This document shows, in pieces, positions 28,572-40,126 of a stretch of 64,000 nt of DNA (its first letter is position 1; every line of letters begins with the position of its first letter). This stretch comes from Cinclus cinclus (Eukaryota; Chordata; Aves; Passeriformes; Cinclidae): the NCBI RefSeq assembly GCF_963662255.1, contig NC_085052.1, positions 7,381,307 to 7,445,306 on the forward strand, given 5' to 3'. The translations under genes and the position numbers were made by a program. The notes under the pieces are model-generated. The model did no database searches. It had not been told where the DNA came from and saw only the letters and a list, made by a program, of their open reading frames with translations.

Positions 28572-31500
28572 CTGGAATACAACATTTTAAAAGCTTCATT
28601 ATTAAATTGCTCTTTGGAACAAAATCATCTCTATGTGATTATGAAATTTTAGTAAAATGTGATTAGTCCTGACAAATAACCAGCATAAATATATTTGCAC
28701 TTTGACACAGAACCTCTTCAAAACAGCATTGCAATACAACATGCATTCACACAAAAACTGACTGTGTTGTGTCATGCGAGTTTTAAGGGGTATTCTTTGA
28801 GAAACAGGGATTTTTTGCCATTGGAGTGACTGAATTAGTCCTTTCAGCTTCAAAATGCTGTCCAGGCATTTCAGAAATCTTTGAAGAGGCAGTCTCACTA
28901 ACTGAGACTCCATGAAAATTCCAATACCTACATGCAACCTACTGTGATGGAGAACATGAACTCACAGCTAAACACATCTGGTAGGGAGACAGAACTTCCA
29001 ATATAAATTAACTAAATATTATCTTATTTGTAATTGTCCTGATCCTCATTGATTTTGGGACACAAAACATTTTAGGGACATTAGGACCACATTCAACAGC
29101 TCCAGTCCCTCCTCCTCGATTTTGACGAAAGTCAAAAAAACTGGATTCTTATTGACATAATTTTTTCACACCTGACCTTGAATGCACAAAATTGCTTTTT
29201 GTCAAATAGCAACACTATAAACCACTGATCTTGCAGCAGAGCTCCACTCCAGAGCTTCACATTTTGGGGAAACTCAGAAAGCACTGATCACTCCTGCAGC
29301 AAAATTCACAATGTGAATCCTGCCAAAATCATTGATCCTGCTGCCAGGTTTTGAAGGATGACCTCTCTATAGAGTGGAGTTTCATAGCTCATGGTGCCCA
29401 GCAGATTAGTGATCTGTCAATTATAGCAGCTTGTCAAGTGTCAAACCATGTCAGACCTGTCGATTCCTCAGTGCCAATGTGGTCCAAGACTTGGAAGAGG
29501 GCAGCTATCACAGTAAGATTGTATTTTTTTTTCTAAATTTGGATTTTTAATTTAAATGTCACAGTGATTGGTGTCTTGGCTAGGGGGAAAAAAAGGGGAT
29601 TCTCACTGCATGATTTAAAAGTTTTTAGAGCTGCTTAATAATTTAGTAACTTAATATATTTATAGCCATTGTCAGACTTGGCTCATAAACCATTAAAACC
29701 TCCCAAGTTGACAATTTCCCCTTTCTTCAGTACCTATGCCTAGAGATTCTTCCAGACAAGTATTAAACATTTCTGTACCATTAGGTTTTCTCACTATCTT
29801 GACTAAATATCCAGAAATCACAGGTCTTATTCTCCTCAAGAATACCTGATTGTTAGATACCTTTGTGGTGTCTCCCTCCCTTGCAGTTTTGCTGCCATTC
29901 TCAGAAGAAGCTACACAAAAGTACCATGAGTTGCAGCTCCATTTTGGGGTTTGTGTACATGTTTTACACATTAAATTACTTAAAGCAAATGTAAAAAAAT
30001 TCAGCCCAATGAATCAAAAGTAAAAACAGAGTACATTAAAGAGGTATTCTATTAAAGCAAGATTGCCTAATTAAGACTATATCATAGTGCAGGACAAATG
30101 CTTAATATTAATATTCTCTAACTAATGAGCCATTGATTCATACATTTTCTATTCTTGTTAATGCTTAGCTTTCTATTTCTTAATTTCTGTGTTATATAGG
30201 GTGGTAAAGGCAACCTTACTTGTAAATTTTTCTGCAAGTCATAATATTATCTGGTCATACATAACAGCTCTGAATTCTACATTTTGTTGAGTCTAAGTAA
30301 ATGGAAGAGATTTTAAAACAAACTCAATAAAATATATACACAATAGAAAAATTACATTATATAATTGCTGATTTCCCTAAAAATATGCATCTCACTGAAA
30401 AAATTCAGAAGTGCAAGTTCAATAAATTTCAAAGCTGGTCCAGTGCAATCAAACCAGAGACATCAGTATTAAATAATTAAAATAGTCATTAAAATAATGA
30501 GACACTGTAACGACCATTAAGTAAAAATTAGGAGTTAAATTTGTAAAAGTTCTTTGTTCCTTAAATTGTTTTAATGTACACCACTGGCAGCAACAAATTC
30601 ATTTTCCTCACATACAAAAATGTACTTCAGCTGAATCCTCAGTGAGGCTGCCCTGGAGAGAAGCAGTTTTATGTTTAATTTGCTTTTGACGTCTGTGTTG
30701 AAATAGTTGATGAAGCTGACAATTGTTGGTAATTACAGTTTTAAGAAAATAGTTAAAAGTAGGAAAACTTATGTAAAGGGTATCTCCATTACAATGTAGA
30801 TCTAGTGTAAGGATACTTCATCTAGTTTTAAACAAATTAGTTAGAATCTACTCACACTGCTTTTCAGAGGAGAAATTTAGACTTTACAGAGAAGCTTGGG
30901 CTTGAATTCTACCTAAACCATTTTTCTCATGAGATGAATGTCAAAGCTATTTTTCTTTTATTTTTATATATGTGTTATTTGCAATTTTATTTATAACAAT
31001 AGTTCAGTTAAACTAAGAATCTGATGAAAATAAAACCATATTCCTATCAAAAGAAATACTATGACAGCTTATTTGAAGCTTATTGATTTCAAAATGACCA
31101 GTCACAAAAATAATCATTTTCTTTACTGCCTGATGAATACTAATCTAAAAGTTTTGAACAAACAGAAAATAAGAAGAAGTTTAAACTTTTTATTAGCAGC
31201 ACAATTGCCCAGAAGCTCTATAAGGAGGAAGGATATGGACTACAAGGAAAAATAAGTGCATGCCTGAATGAACATGAATTGTTTTCAATCTCCAAACTTC
31301 ATGGTATAAATTATCTATTTATATTTGCATCCTAACTGCAAACTGTTCAGTAGGCTTACATAGACTTAGTCTAATTCTATCTTGCTTCAAGTACATGAAA
31401 TGATTATTGTGCTAAGAATAAACTGTGTTAGTATAATCCATAACAGAAAATATTCTATGAAAATGAAAACAAAATCTTAGGAACAAAACCTCCAGCCTGA

Positions 31501-32885
31501 ACAGATCAAAAATAAATTTCACATCAATTGAAATTTTAGTTCTATGTCTTCTGTAGTATTTGTCCCTTAAACCCATAAAGCAAGGGAATGTTAAATTGAA
31601 GCAGAACTTTAGACAATTCTTGGTAAGAATGTACAATGAATACAGAATTTTATCCATCAAGAATAAACATTAAACACAGCAGGTTTAGACAAGCAATATA
31701 TTTATCTACCACAATTTCATTATTGGCAGAAATTGTGGATTGCACAGAAGACTTAATAATCCACTTATCAATACATACACTAAGTATTGAAATTTCTATA
31801 CAACAACAACAGAATGTCATTTTATTGTTTCCAGAAAAGTACAAGAAGCTTCTTTGTTCAGGAAGTAGTATTAGATTATGTGGAAGGTTTCTTAAATTTT
31901 AACTGAAGATATGCAGCAGTGTTCACTTGATATTTCATTTCATTATTCTAAAACTTCTTAAAAACCCTCACTCTTTATATATGCATACTCAACAGAGAAA
32001 ATAATCTGACAAGAAAAGCAGACAAGAAAGCAAACACAGCTTCATGTACCTATAAAAGTATTGATCTTACAGAAGCTTCAGCTTCTAAAATTATCAGCAG
32101 AAGAACATTTCCTGGAAAAACAACTTTAGCGCAGTTACACTATTTATTCTTAAAAAAAACCCAAAAAAACAAAAAAAAACCCACAAAGTTTTCAAGCTGT
32201 CTTTTAAACTGTATTACTTATTGTAAATTACTTCTGGAGGGCTGTCAAAGTCCCCAGTGTGCGTTGCATTTGCCTGCAGTCCTCCACTGTGCTTCCAGCA
32301 CCTGATATCTTCCTTACTTTTCCAACAAACTCAGAAATTAAAATACTATAATCAGACTGGTGTGGCTTAAATTGAGACTTCAGAGACTCTCTTTAAAGCT
32401 GCACAAGCATATATATATTCTATCCACTCTGAGTGCCTAAAAGGTCAGCTGGAAGCACAGCTCAGGTTTTGGCATCCCCCTCCATTCTGTCAGCTGGACT
32501 TGGCAAGAGCAGGAGGGAATTTTGTGTCCATTAGTCTTTTCCTATGGATAATTTCTCCCCAGTTGCACTCCTTCATGGATCCAGAAGCCACAAGAAAGCA
32601 AGAGCTGAAGAAAATTCATATACTTTGATTTCTAAATGTGGAAGGATAGGCTGGGTGAGAACCTATCTACAATCAAATGGCAATTTTGGCTAAACTACTT
32701 GCCCCGCATTTCACATGTCAAGCTCCACTTACGTCTAATAGACAAACAAACTCTACATTTAGGAATATTTTGTAAAAGACAAGTCTTTCATGAAAATGCT
32801 ATTTGCATTACTTAGAACAATTATGTTATTCTGGTGTGTTTAAACTCTTATTTCATATATAATTAAGAAGGGAAGCAAACCTTAC
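28572..32885 (-). other. ATRN: ATRN intron, 4.3 kb
   Basis: AT-rich intron between the last PSI exon and the first laminin-EGF exon. It contains an interrupted A-tract (32152-32184). The stretch about 32220-32600 is less AT-rich than its surroundings, but I could not identify it. No gene was seen. Confidence 0.8.
32152..32184. repeat. Interrupted A-tract
   Basis: A8 CCC A7 C A9 CCC pattern, a low-complexity stretch. Confidence 0.8.
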
Positions 32886-33104
32886 CTGGACACTGGATAA
32901 AAGACCACTCATAATTTTTTTCTTTTGGGCAAAGAGTAGCATCGAGCACCATTTCATTGGAGTGGACACTGGCAGGCTTCATTGGGCCTCTTGAGGAGCC
33001 TTCCAAGCACTGTCCTTTGCCAGTGTTACTGGGATCGTTGCACCATCCACACCCTGGCTGCTCCAAACACTGTCCACAGGTCCTCAGCCCAGAGCAGTTT
33101 TGAG
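32886..33104 (-). CDS. ATRN: ATRN exon: last PSI domain before laminin-EGF repeats
   Basis: The exon encodes QNCSGLRTCGQCLEQPGCGW, then CNDPSNTGKGQCLEGSSRGP, then a variable stretch MKPASVHSNEMVLDATLC, and PKEKNYEWSFIQCP. The CGWC core marks the PSI fold, and NCS is a potential glycosylation site. The open frame that starts with Met begins inside the exon; the real exon runs upstream to the acceptor tgtcctacag, adding PQNCSGLRTCGQCL. The donor is CAGTGTCCAG followed by GTAAGG. It is phase 1 at both ends, 219 bp. The stretch between GPM and LCPKEKN is where it departs most from remembered mammalian ATRN (KPASVHSNEMVLDAT against KLIGMHHSEMVLDTN), suggesting an exposed loop. Confidence 0.95.
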
Positions 33105-34697
33105 CTGTAGGACATTGAATACAATATTAATGCATTGTTTTTAAAATAAGATGCTCGCATTTTCCAACAGGAGGTGGAGCATTTCTTTTTCCTTGCACAA
33201 TTTTTTTTTTAAAGTCAGTAATACTAGTAAGAAAATCTCAGTTTTCATTAGAAGTTGTACAAAAGATGCAGCAGGTGTTACACCACAGTGCAACAATAAA
33301 AACTTCAAATCGACAAAGATAACGAAGCACAACAAGAATATTGCACATCTTCATTATACACACAAAAATACATATTGTTTATTTATAGTTTATTTATAAG
33401 TAGGCTATAATGCATTTTTTACTAATTTTACTGAGATTAACAGCCTGTCCAACAGGAAAACTAGAGTTCAACACAAGGTCAATAAAACAAGAGTGATGAT
33501 ATTTATAAATATAAAAAAACACAGCATCATTCAAATTCAAACAAAAATTATTTTGGCCACAAAGTACCCCTGGATGTCACATGAGTATTTGCCTACAAAT
33601 ATGACTTAGTCTTCTTACATACAGCTTTTGAAACAAGCCAGCAAACCACACATCTCATTTAAATTAACTATATCTTAAGGTTCTCATCAATTAATCAGGT
33701 TTCATTTTTTAAATTGCATTCTAAAATCCAAACCTCCCTTTAGGTCTTTCATACTCTCTTCTTTATAATAATTAAACAGTTTTTCTCATATTTCAAACCT
33801 GTTTAGAACCAAATAAAACTAGTATTCTGAAGTTACTGTCATTTTTTATTAATAAGAAATTAACATTTTAGTAACTTCAAGAACACCATTAAAGTTCCCA
33901 AGCTTCTTCAAGCTTCTTCTGATACATCTGAGTTTTTTTTAATTACTGTTGTAACACTGGATCAAATTTACATCAGACTCACTCAAACATTGATCAGTAT
34001 GGGTCCCTGTCTCTCCTTACATTAACTTTATAGGCTTTCAAAATTAAATTTTAAAAGCACACATGAAGGTGAAGCCAGAATTACCTAAGTTTCTTTTTAA
34101 AAAGAAGAAACTAATTCAAAGATTCCCAGAGTTATTTTGAAGGACACTCAAATGGTTTCCACATGAGGGTAACATCTCTCAGCTGCAGCCAGGGCACTGC
34201 ATCCAAATAATGCTCGCAGCTACCTGGGCTCCTCTGGTCCACAAAAGGAATACTACTGAATTATTTCATTGCAAACTAAATTAACTGACAGCAGAATAAA
34301 GCCAGCTCCCCTGACTTCAGCAACTATTAGAATTGTTTAAAAGTAATGAAAGAAAAAAATACTGCACAGTCTAAAGATACCTGCAGGCATCAGGAAAACA
34401 GGTAGTGAGGAGTCTGAGTGAGTCTCAAAACAGACTTGGAAGATTCCAGGAGGAAAATGTTTCAAAGGAAATGTTTCAAGTTTCCCAAATATGGAAAATA
34501 GAAGGGATGGGAAAAGGCCAACTGTTGTTGCAAATTGTCAAACATGAAAAATAAGTTTTAAACCATTGGAGCTGAAGCTGAATGATACAAATTTGGGCTT
34601 TTGAATACATTAGAGGATCAGCAGAAAAATAAAGACCATCATTCTGTACTGGCTGGCTTGCCCTTTCAGAGATGCACTCTAAACAATCCAGACAAAT

Positions 34698-34733
34698 CTC
34701 ATGCTGCTATTTATACTCATGCTGCTATTTATA
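34698..34733. repeat. Perfect 18-base tandem duplication
   Basis: CTCATGCTGCTATTTATA occurs twice head to tail without a mismatch, suggesting a recent duplication. Confidence 0.95.
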
Positions 34734-37235
34734 AGGCCCTGAAATATCAGCTGCATTATCTTTACAGAAGCTAAAACAGAACCAAAAGTGAAAATCCTCA
34801 GCTATTATCTGTAGTGGCATTCAGCTGAAAAACTGAAGAGAGCTGAGAAGCAATTGTTGATGGAAGAAGGGGATATTCAAGCAGCAATTTTGTTTTCTTT
34901 GAAATTCTAGAGGTGGTCCAAGGTTGTTCAACTGTCAGCTATTCAATCAAAAGTCATAATGGATGGAAGATGTAGGGAAGAGTGGAAATGCAAGTTTTTG
35001 GCAAGTAGGTATTAAAATGACAATATGTCACCAATAAAACAGCATTCCTCATTTTTAATTCCATGTTGTGAAAATAAATGTGAAGTTCTTGGTTGGGTTT
35101 TTGTGTTGGTTTTGGTTTTTTTGCATTTTAAATCATACATGCTTGTCTGATTTTTTTCTCATTCACAGCAAAACATCCAAAAGCTCAGAAATTAGTCATT
35201 CAAAATAAAAAAGAAATAAAATTTTAAAAACAAGGAGGATTTTTTAAAGGTATAGTTCCAGTGTGTTTTTCAAGTAGAAACACTATCCCTTGATAAGGGA
35301 ATCCACTTAACAATTAATTACTTCAGCAGCAATAATAATATATCTACCTAATAAAATTTTCAAGACATTTAGACTAAAATAAGAACTGGACCATGCTTCT
35401 TTTGGACATCCATTTTGTTGTTTAAATGCAAAATATCTGATGCTATAAAACTCTGTAAAAACTGCTTACAGCCACAGAATCTTGGTTTTTTTCTAATTTG
35501 TTGAATAGAAAGTACATTTTCATACAAAATTGCCTTTACATAATGTTGAACTGGTATATAGCAAATCCCTTTTGCCTTATTTAATATAAACTTTTACAGA
35601 CCTGACAAAAATGACAATCAAATTAAAAACAATTTCTTATGTTCCCCAAACAAATTGAATCAGTGTGATGTGCAAGCACTACACAGAGAAAAACTGAATT
35701 GAAACTTCAGGCTGACATAATATCTGCTAGTTAAAAAACATAAGCATCATTTATGTGGTATTCTGTCAATTTTATCTCCAGATTTTCAATCTATTTATGT
35801 TCTGCCACAACTCACTACCAATATTTTATAAGTTACAAAATTGATTCCTATACAAGAGAGGAAAAAAAAAGGTCTGTGAATGATTATGAGAGGGAAACCT
35901 TTATATAACTACAGAATTGTTATTCCAAACATATTGACAAGAGATTAAGTGTTCCTATTACCTTTTACACTGAACTTGGGCACTAGAACCTGAATTAATA
36001 CCTGAAATTAAGTAACTTAGCTGAAAAGTTTTCCAGAACAGCTCAACATGGTCCTGGTTTATTACATTCCATGATTGTTAAGGATGAAGAAGGAACCTCA
36101 ATTAGAGGAATATGGGCTCTTGGCCAGTTTAGCCTGAAGGAAAAGCTTTCCTGTGCCTTATTTCCATTTAACCCAGATATGTAGTGGCCAGGTACATACA
36201 GCTCCTTTTCACTCCTAAGATTAGACTATATCAATGGTTCCTTTTACAGACACATCAATAACTTGTTTTACTTAGTATTTTTCTGATGCTTAGGCAAAGG
36301 CAAGTAACTGCCTTTTGTGTTCTTCAGGGGGTTTTTAACTTTTTAGCCATAACCTATCAAATGGAATCGTGATCTAATTATGATCCTGAAAGCAAGTTGC
36401 TTGTTGTTGTCAAGATCATTAAGTCTATCACAAGATATACACAAATAAAAAAAATTCAGAGGCTTTGATATCAAAAGACCCTTATGGAGAGAGAAAGGAA
36501 ATCAGAAGTAACCAGAAAAACTCTCTCAGAGTAGAGCAATAAGGAGAGTCAAAAAGTACACTTCAAAAATCCTAAAAATTCTAAGAACCAGTCTTCTGAA
36601 CGATGGTGACTGAGCAATTGTCCTAAATAAACCCCAAGACAAGAATCTAAGGCCCAGCACAGCTACTCCAGCATCTACATCAGCTACGGCACCAACAAAC
36701 CTTGGAGATGCTGGAACTGCATGGGCTGGGTCCAGTGGCTCCCAGCTCAGGAGGGAGCAGCTGTGCCTGATACTCTGAAAGGTACTTGGAAGAGATTGCT
36801 CATTGTCCTGAAGAGACATTGCACCAAGCTCTGATGAAATGTGCTTCCAAAGGAGACATCCAGGGAGTAACTTTGCTCCTTGACAAAGTAAGAAATCACT
36901 TGCCTCTTTTCCCCAAAGAATGAAATGGGCAACCTTGAACGTTAATGCAGCCTGACCCAGTTTGATCACACAGGACAGAAGTTTTCTGTACCTCCTCTAC
37001 CTCCCTGATGGCCTAATAGAATTCTTTCTACTTCCATAGAGAGGATGAACAATTTGCAGAAATTAATTATTAGGGATCAAGGGTTAATAATCCCCATCTG
37101 CAAGGAAGAAGAATCTAAGGAAAACCAAGATCATTTGCTCTGCATTTGCATTAGAGTATTCTCAAGACTACTACTATCATTATTAAAAATTTTTTTTATC
37201 TTTGCATGTTAGGAAAATGGCATAGCCTGAATCTG

Positions 37236-37259
37236 AAAAAAAAAAAAAAAAAAAAAAAA
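37236..37259. repeat. Poly-A run, 24 bases
   Basis: Uninterrupted A24, a probable length polymorphism and possible assembly uncertainty. Confidence 0.9.
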
Positions 37260-37687
37260 GAGAACATTTAAACCTTTAAAAGTTCAGCATACTGCCTTTT
37301 CTTAATAACTTCATATTATTTAAGTCTAAGTTCTACATATTGGTTATCCAATTTTAACAGTATCTTGCTCCAGCTCATGGTGACTCTTTGTCCCACTAAC
37401 ACTGGTCATACAAAAAATCATAGTAATTTTTTTTTATCTGGAAGGAATAAATACTTTTCACAGTTTCAAAAGACTAAATATATTTCATCATACAATACCT
37501 GCCAGCATTTCATCTGTATCTAAGAAATGCATCCTCAGCACTGACTTCTCACATTTGGAGCTATTGTAAGGTCATTCACTTGAAAAACCTTATCTTTAGT
37601 GAATGTACTGAAGCCCTCCAGCTCTTTAGAGTGAAAAACAAATCTAACAATATAATTAGTAAGAGGAACATTCACTAAGATACTCAC

Positions 37688-37876
37688 GGGAGCAGGTGGC
37701 AGTTTGCCACTCCAGACACTGTCCATAGGGGAAGGAGATGATGTAGGCATTGGAGTCCACACATCGCTTGGTGCTGCTGCACCACATACATTCCATGCCA
37801 TTGCTGGTGCAGTTGGAACAGGTTGTCCTCAGGGAGCATGGCTTTTTGCAGGGCCTGGCATTCTGGTTGGGACTGA
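37688..37876 (-). CDS. ATRN: ATRN exon: PSI domain after the lectin
   Basis: The exon encodes SPNQNARPCKKPCSLRTTCS, NCTSNGMECMWCSSTKRCVD, then SNAYIISFPYGQCLEWQTAT and CS. It is a complete PSI module with the CMWC core and ten cysteines. NCT is a potential glycosylation site. The acceptor is gatccttttccag and the donor is TGCTCCC followed by GTGAGTAT. It is entered and left in phase 1, so the module is a symmetrical exon that could be skipped or duplicated without a frame change. At 189 bp the length equals that expected. Identity with remembered mammalian ATRN is very high (Thr for Ser in RTTCSNC is the only difference I notice), which helps exclude ATRNL1. Confidence 0.96.
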
Positions 37877-38559
37877 CTGGAAAAGGATCATACATATTTT
37901 ATCATTTTGAACACAAGTTCAATCTCCTTTTTCTTCCACCATTTGTTCCATTAGAAAAAATCCCTGTTGAAGTGGTTGCTTCCTTAATTAGCTATAAATA
38001 ATTTTATCAAATTTAGGTTTCTGTATATAAATATAATAATATTTTACAAACTATCATGTGCAAAACTGAGCATGACTCATACAACAGCTCACAGAGTCCA
38101 TTTTAATGTGTGCTAACTTGAACAGTCAAGTGTCACAGTAACCTTTATACACAAAAAAACACCTAGAAGAAAGAAACTAGAATTTTGGATTTGTCAGTCT
38201 TTTACAACTTTAAGATATTCACTAATGTTCACCAAGATTCAGAAGAACACATCAGCATTGTTGAATATCTCCACATGTGGTTACAGCTACTGTTACCATT
38301 GACTATTACTGCTTTGGAGGCAAACTATAAGATTTCTGGTGTAATGCAAAATAAGCCGTGTGAACTAATTCTCAAATAAATATTTTCTGCTTTAGAAATA
38401 TTAATAGATTTCAGCTATTTCCCAGAAAATAAAAAAAAACCCATACATTTTTGTAACTATTTAATACAAATTGTGCCCAAATCCCTCTTAAGCAAATGAA
38501 ACTCCAAAGAGCTTGTTATTCATCACAGCCTCAGTTCCCAGGAGTAAGAAGCTCCTTAC
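37877..38559 (-). other. ATRN: ATRN intron, 683 bp
   Basis: Shortest intron in the window, between the second lectin exon and the following PSI exon. AT-rich, with nothing recognisable apart from the splice sites GTAAGGAGC and ccttttccag. Confidence 0.85.
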
Positions 38560-38773
38560 CAACAGGTTTTTCACACACAAGGCCATCTGCCATGGCAGTG
38601 CAGGGATTTGCCTTCAGCCCTGCCACCTCTGCTCTCTCCAGGTAGGCACAGAAGCCAGAGTCATTGGGCTCTCCAGGGAGCCACTGCAGGGTGGTGTTTG
38701 TGAAAGGGGACATGTCATCCCAGCCCCAGTAGGAGATGTTGATCTTGCGCAAACCCACCCAGGGTGAAATTTT
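38560..38773 (-). CDS. ATRN: ATRN exon: C-type lectin domain, C-terminal half
   Basis: The exon encodes KISPWVGLRKINISYWGWDD, then MSPFTNTTLQWLPGEPNDSG, then FCAYLERAEVAGLKANPC and finally VCEKPV. WVGL corresponds to the WIGL core motif of C-type lectin folds. GEPNDSG carries the EPN triplet used by mannose-type lectins for calcium and sugar contacts. The usual WND triplet near the last cysteines is absent (NPCTAMADGLVCE there), so the full calcium site 2 is not present. Potential N-glycosylation sites are NIS, NTT and NDS. The acceptor is ttcatccacag and the donor is CCTGTTG followed by GTAAGGAGC. Entry is phase 0 and exit phase 1, 214 bp. It is separated from the next exon by only 683 bp, the shortest intron here. 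Confidence 0.96.
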
Positions 38774-40067
38774 CTGTGGATGAAAATGAAACAAATGGGG
38801 GAGAACCATTTTAAATGCTTTTAGTCTTGATAAAACGTTTCAAAAAATACCTTAACAGCAACAACTTCCCATTTTCAGAATTCACGATGTTATCTCACTT
38901 TATCATCTCATCAATCATTGTCCACACAATTTGTATCTTAATTGTTCTATCTTGCTGAACATCCCCAAAAAACCCCAACAGAAATTCCACTCCTTATATG
39001 CTTCTCTTCTACTAAACAGCTGTGTTCTGTTCAAAGACAATTCTCATTTGTATTACAGGATACAGGTCATAATGAAATTGTTTGATTTTTTTTCCCAGGG
39101 GCTACTGTACGATTACTAATTGGTAGGCCACTGTGGCTACTGAAATACACACAAGTTAACAGCAATAGAGAGATCAAAGTTCAGGAAAAAGTAGGATAAA
39201 TATTCCATCCTCTGAAGTCCATAGTGCTGATACTGGTCAACTTCAGGCAATTCAGAAACAGAGATAAAACTGGCACGTTTACATTTCCAATGCTGTTAAA
39301 TACACATTGAATATACTTTCATTATTGATTTATAAGTTATAAAATATAACCTAGAAAAAACTAAAAGCACTAATTTTAAAAACATATTTAGGATGTATCA
39401 GTAAAACTGCATCACAAATTCTACTGATTTTTATCATTTCATCTTTGCACATTTACCAAGTTAAAAAGCAGATTTTAAGGAAAAAAGGTGTTTGCTTGTT
39501 CCAGGGTAAATCTACAAGCATTACTTGCAACCATCGGTGTAAAAATCTCAGGACACCCAAAGCAAACACATTTCCTCGTGTAATCTCTGGGCAGGCAGTT
39601 TTCATTAAGCCCAGTTTAAACACACAGAAGAGAGATACAGAGAGACAACGGGGCTGTGACAGGTACACGATGGCAGGTGGATGCCAGAATGCCAAACCCA
39701 GCTGCCTGCCCAGGCAGAGGATACACACTGTCAGCTCCAAAGCAGAGATATTGATCTGATCGTGAATTAGGTTCACAACTGATTTCACTTACAAGGTAAG
39801 TAATTTACAAGGTAAGTAAAACACTATAATACACCTAATGGGAACCTGCCATGGTTAAAGATCTATGTATTCCACAAGTGAACCAAGAGATACTGCCATT
39901 CTCTGTCACTGATCTTTCACCTTTGTTCTCACATTTTCTCTGGCCACTCAGGTGTGATCCATGGCTAAAAAGAAAAATTTTTCAGTAGTCTTAATTCTAC
40001 ACACAATCAGAGCATTCCTTCTTTTTTCCCCTGCCTCGTCACAGCAAATTGAAATATGAAAGATTAT

Positions 40068-40126
40068 TAATTTTGTTTCAAAAATACCAATTTTTGAATT
40101 GAAAATACTAATTTTGTTTCAAAAAT
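40068..40126. repeat. Direct repeat, 18 bases at 41-base spacing
   Basis: TAATTTTGTTTCAAAAAT occurs at 40068-40085 and 40109-40126. The sequence between contains partly reverse-complementary AT-rich text (CAATTTTTGAATTG). Confidence 0.85.

Larger units (their letters stand above)
33105..37687 (-). other. ATRN: ATRN intron, 4.6 kb
   Basis: Intron between two PSI exons. It contains a perfect 18-base tandem duplication (34698-34733), a 24-base A run (37236-37259), and an unidentified less AT-rich block around 36590-36960 that is open for 147 codons on the minus strand (see findings). No exon with both splice sites and homology was recognised. Confidence 0.75.

Noticed and set aside
37201..37260. 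A24 run as the tail of a processed pseudogene
   Set aside because: No gene-like sequence precedes it and no target duplication was seen; birds also have very few processed pseudogenes.
37704..38001. Plus-strand open frames over the PSI exon
   Set aside because: Antisense shadows of the ATRN exon at 37688-37876; the minus-strand reading has the domain and correct splice sites.
38513..38767. Plus-strand open frame over the second lectin exon
   Set aside because: Antisense shadow of 38560-38773.
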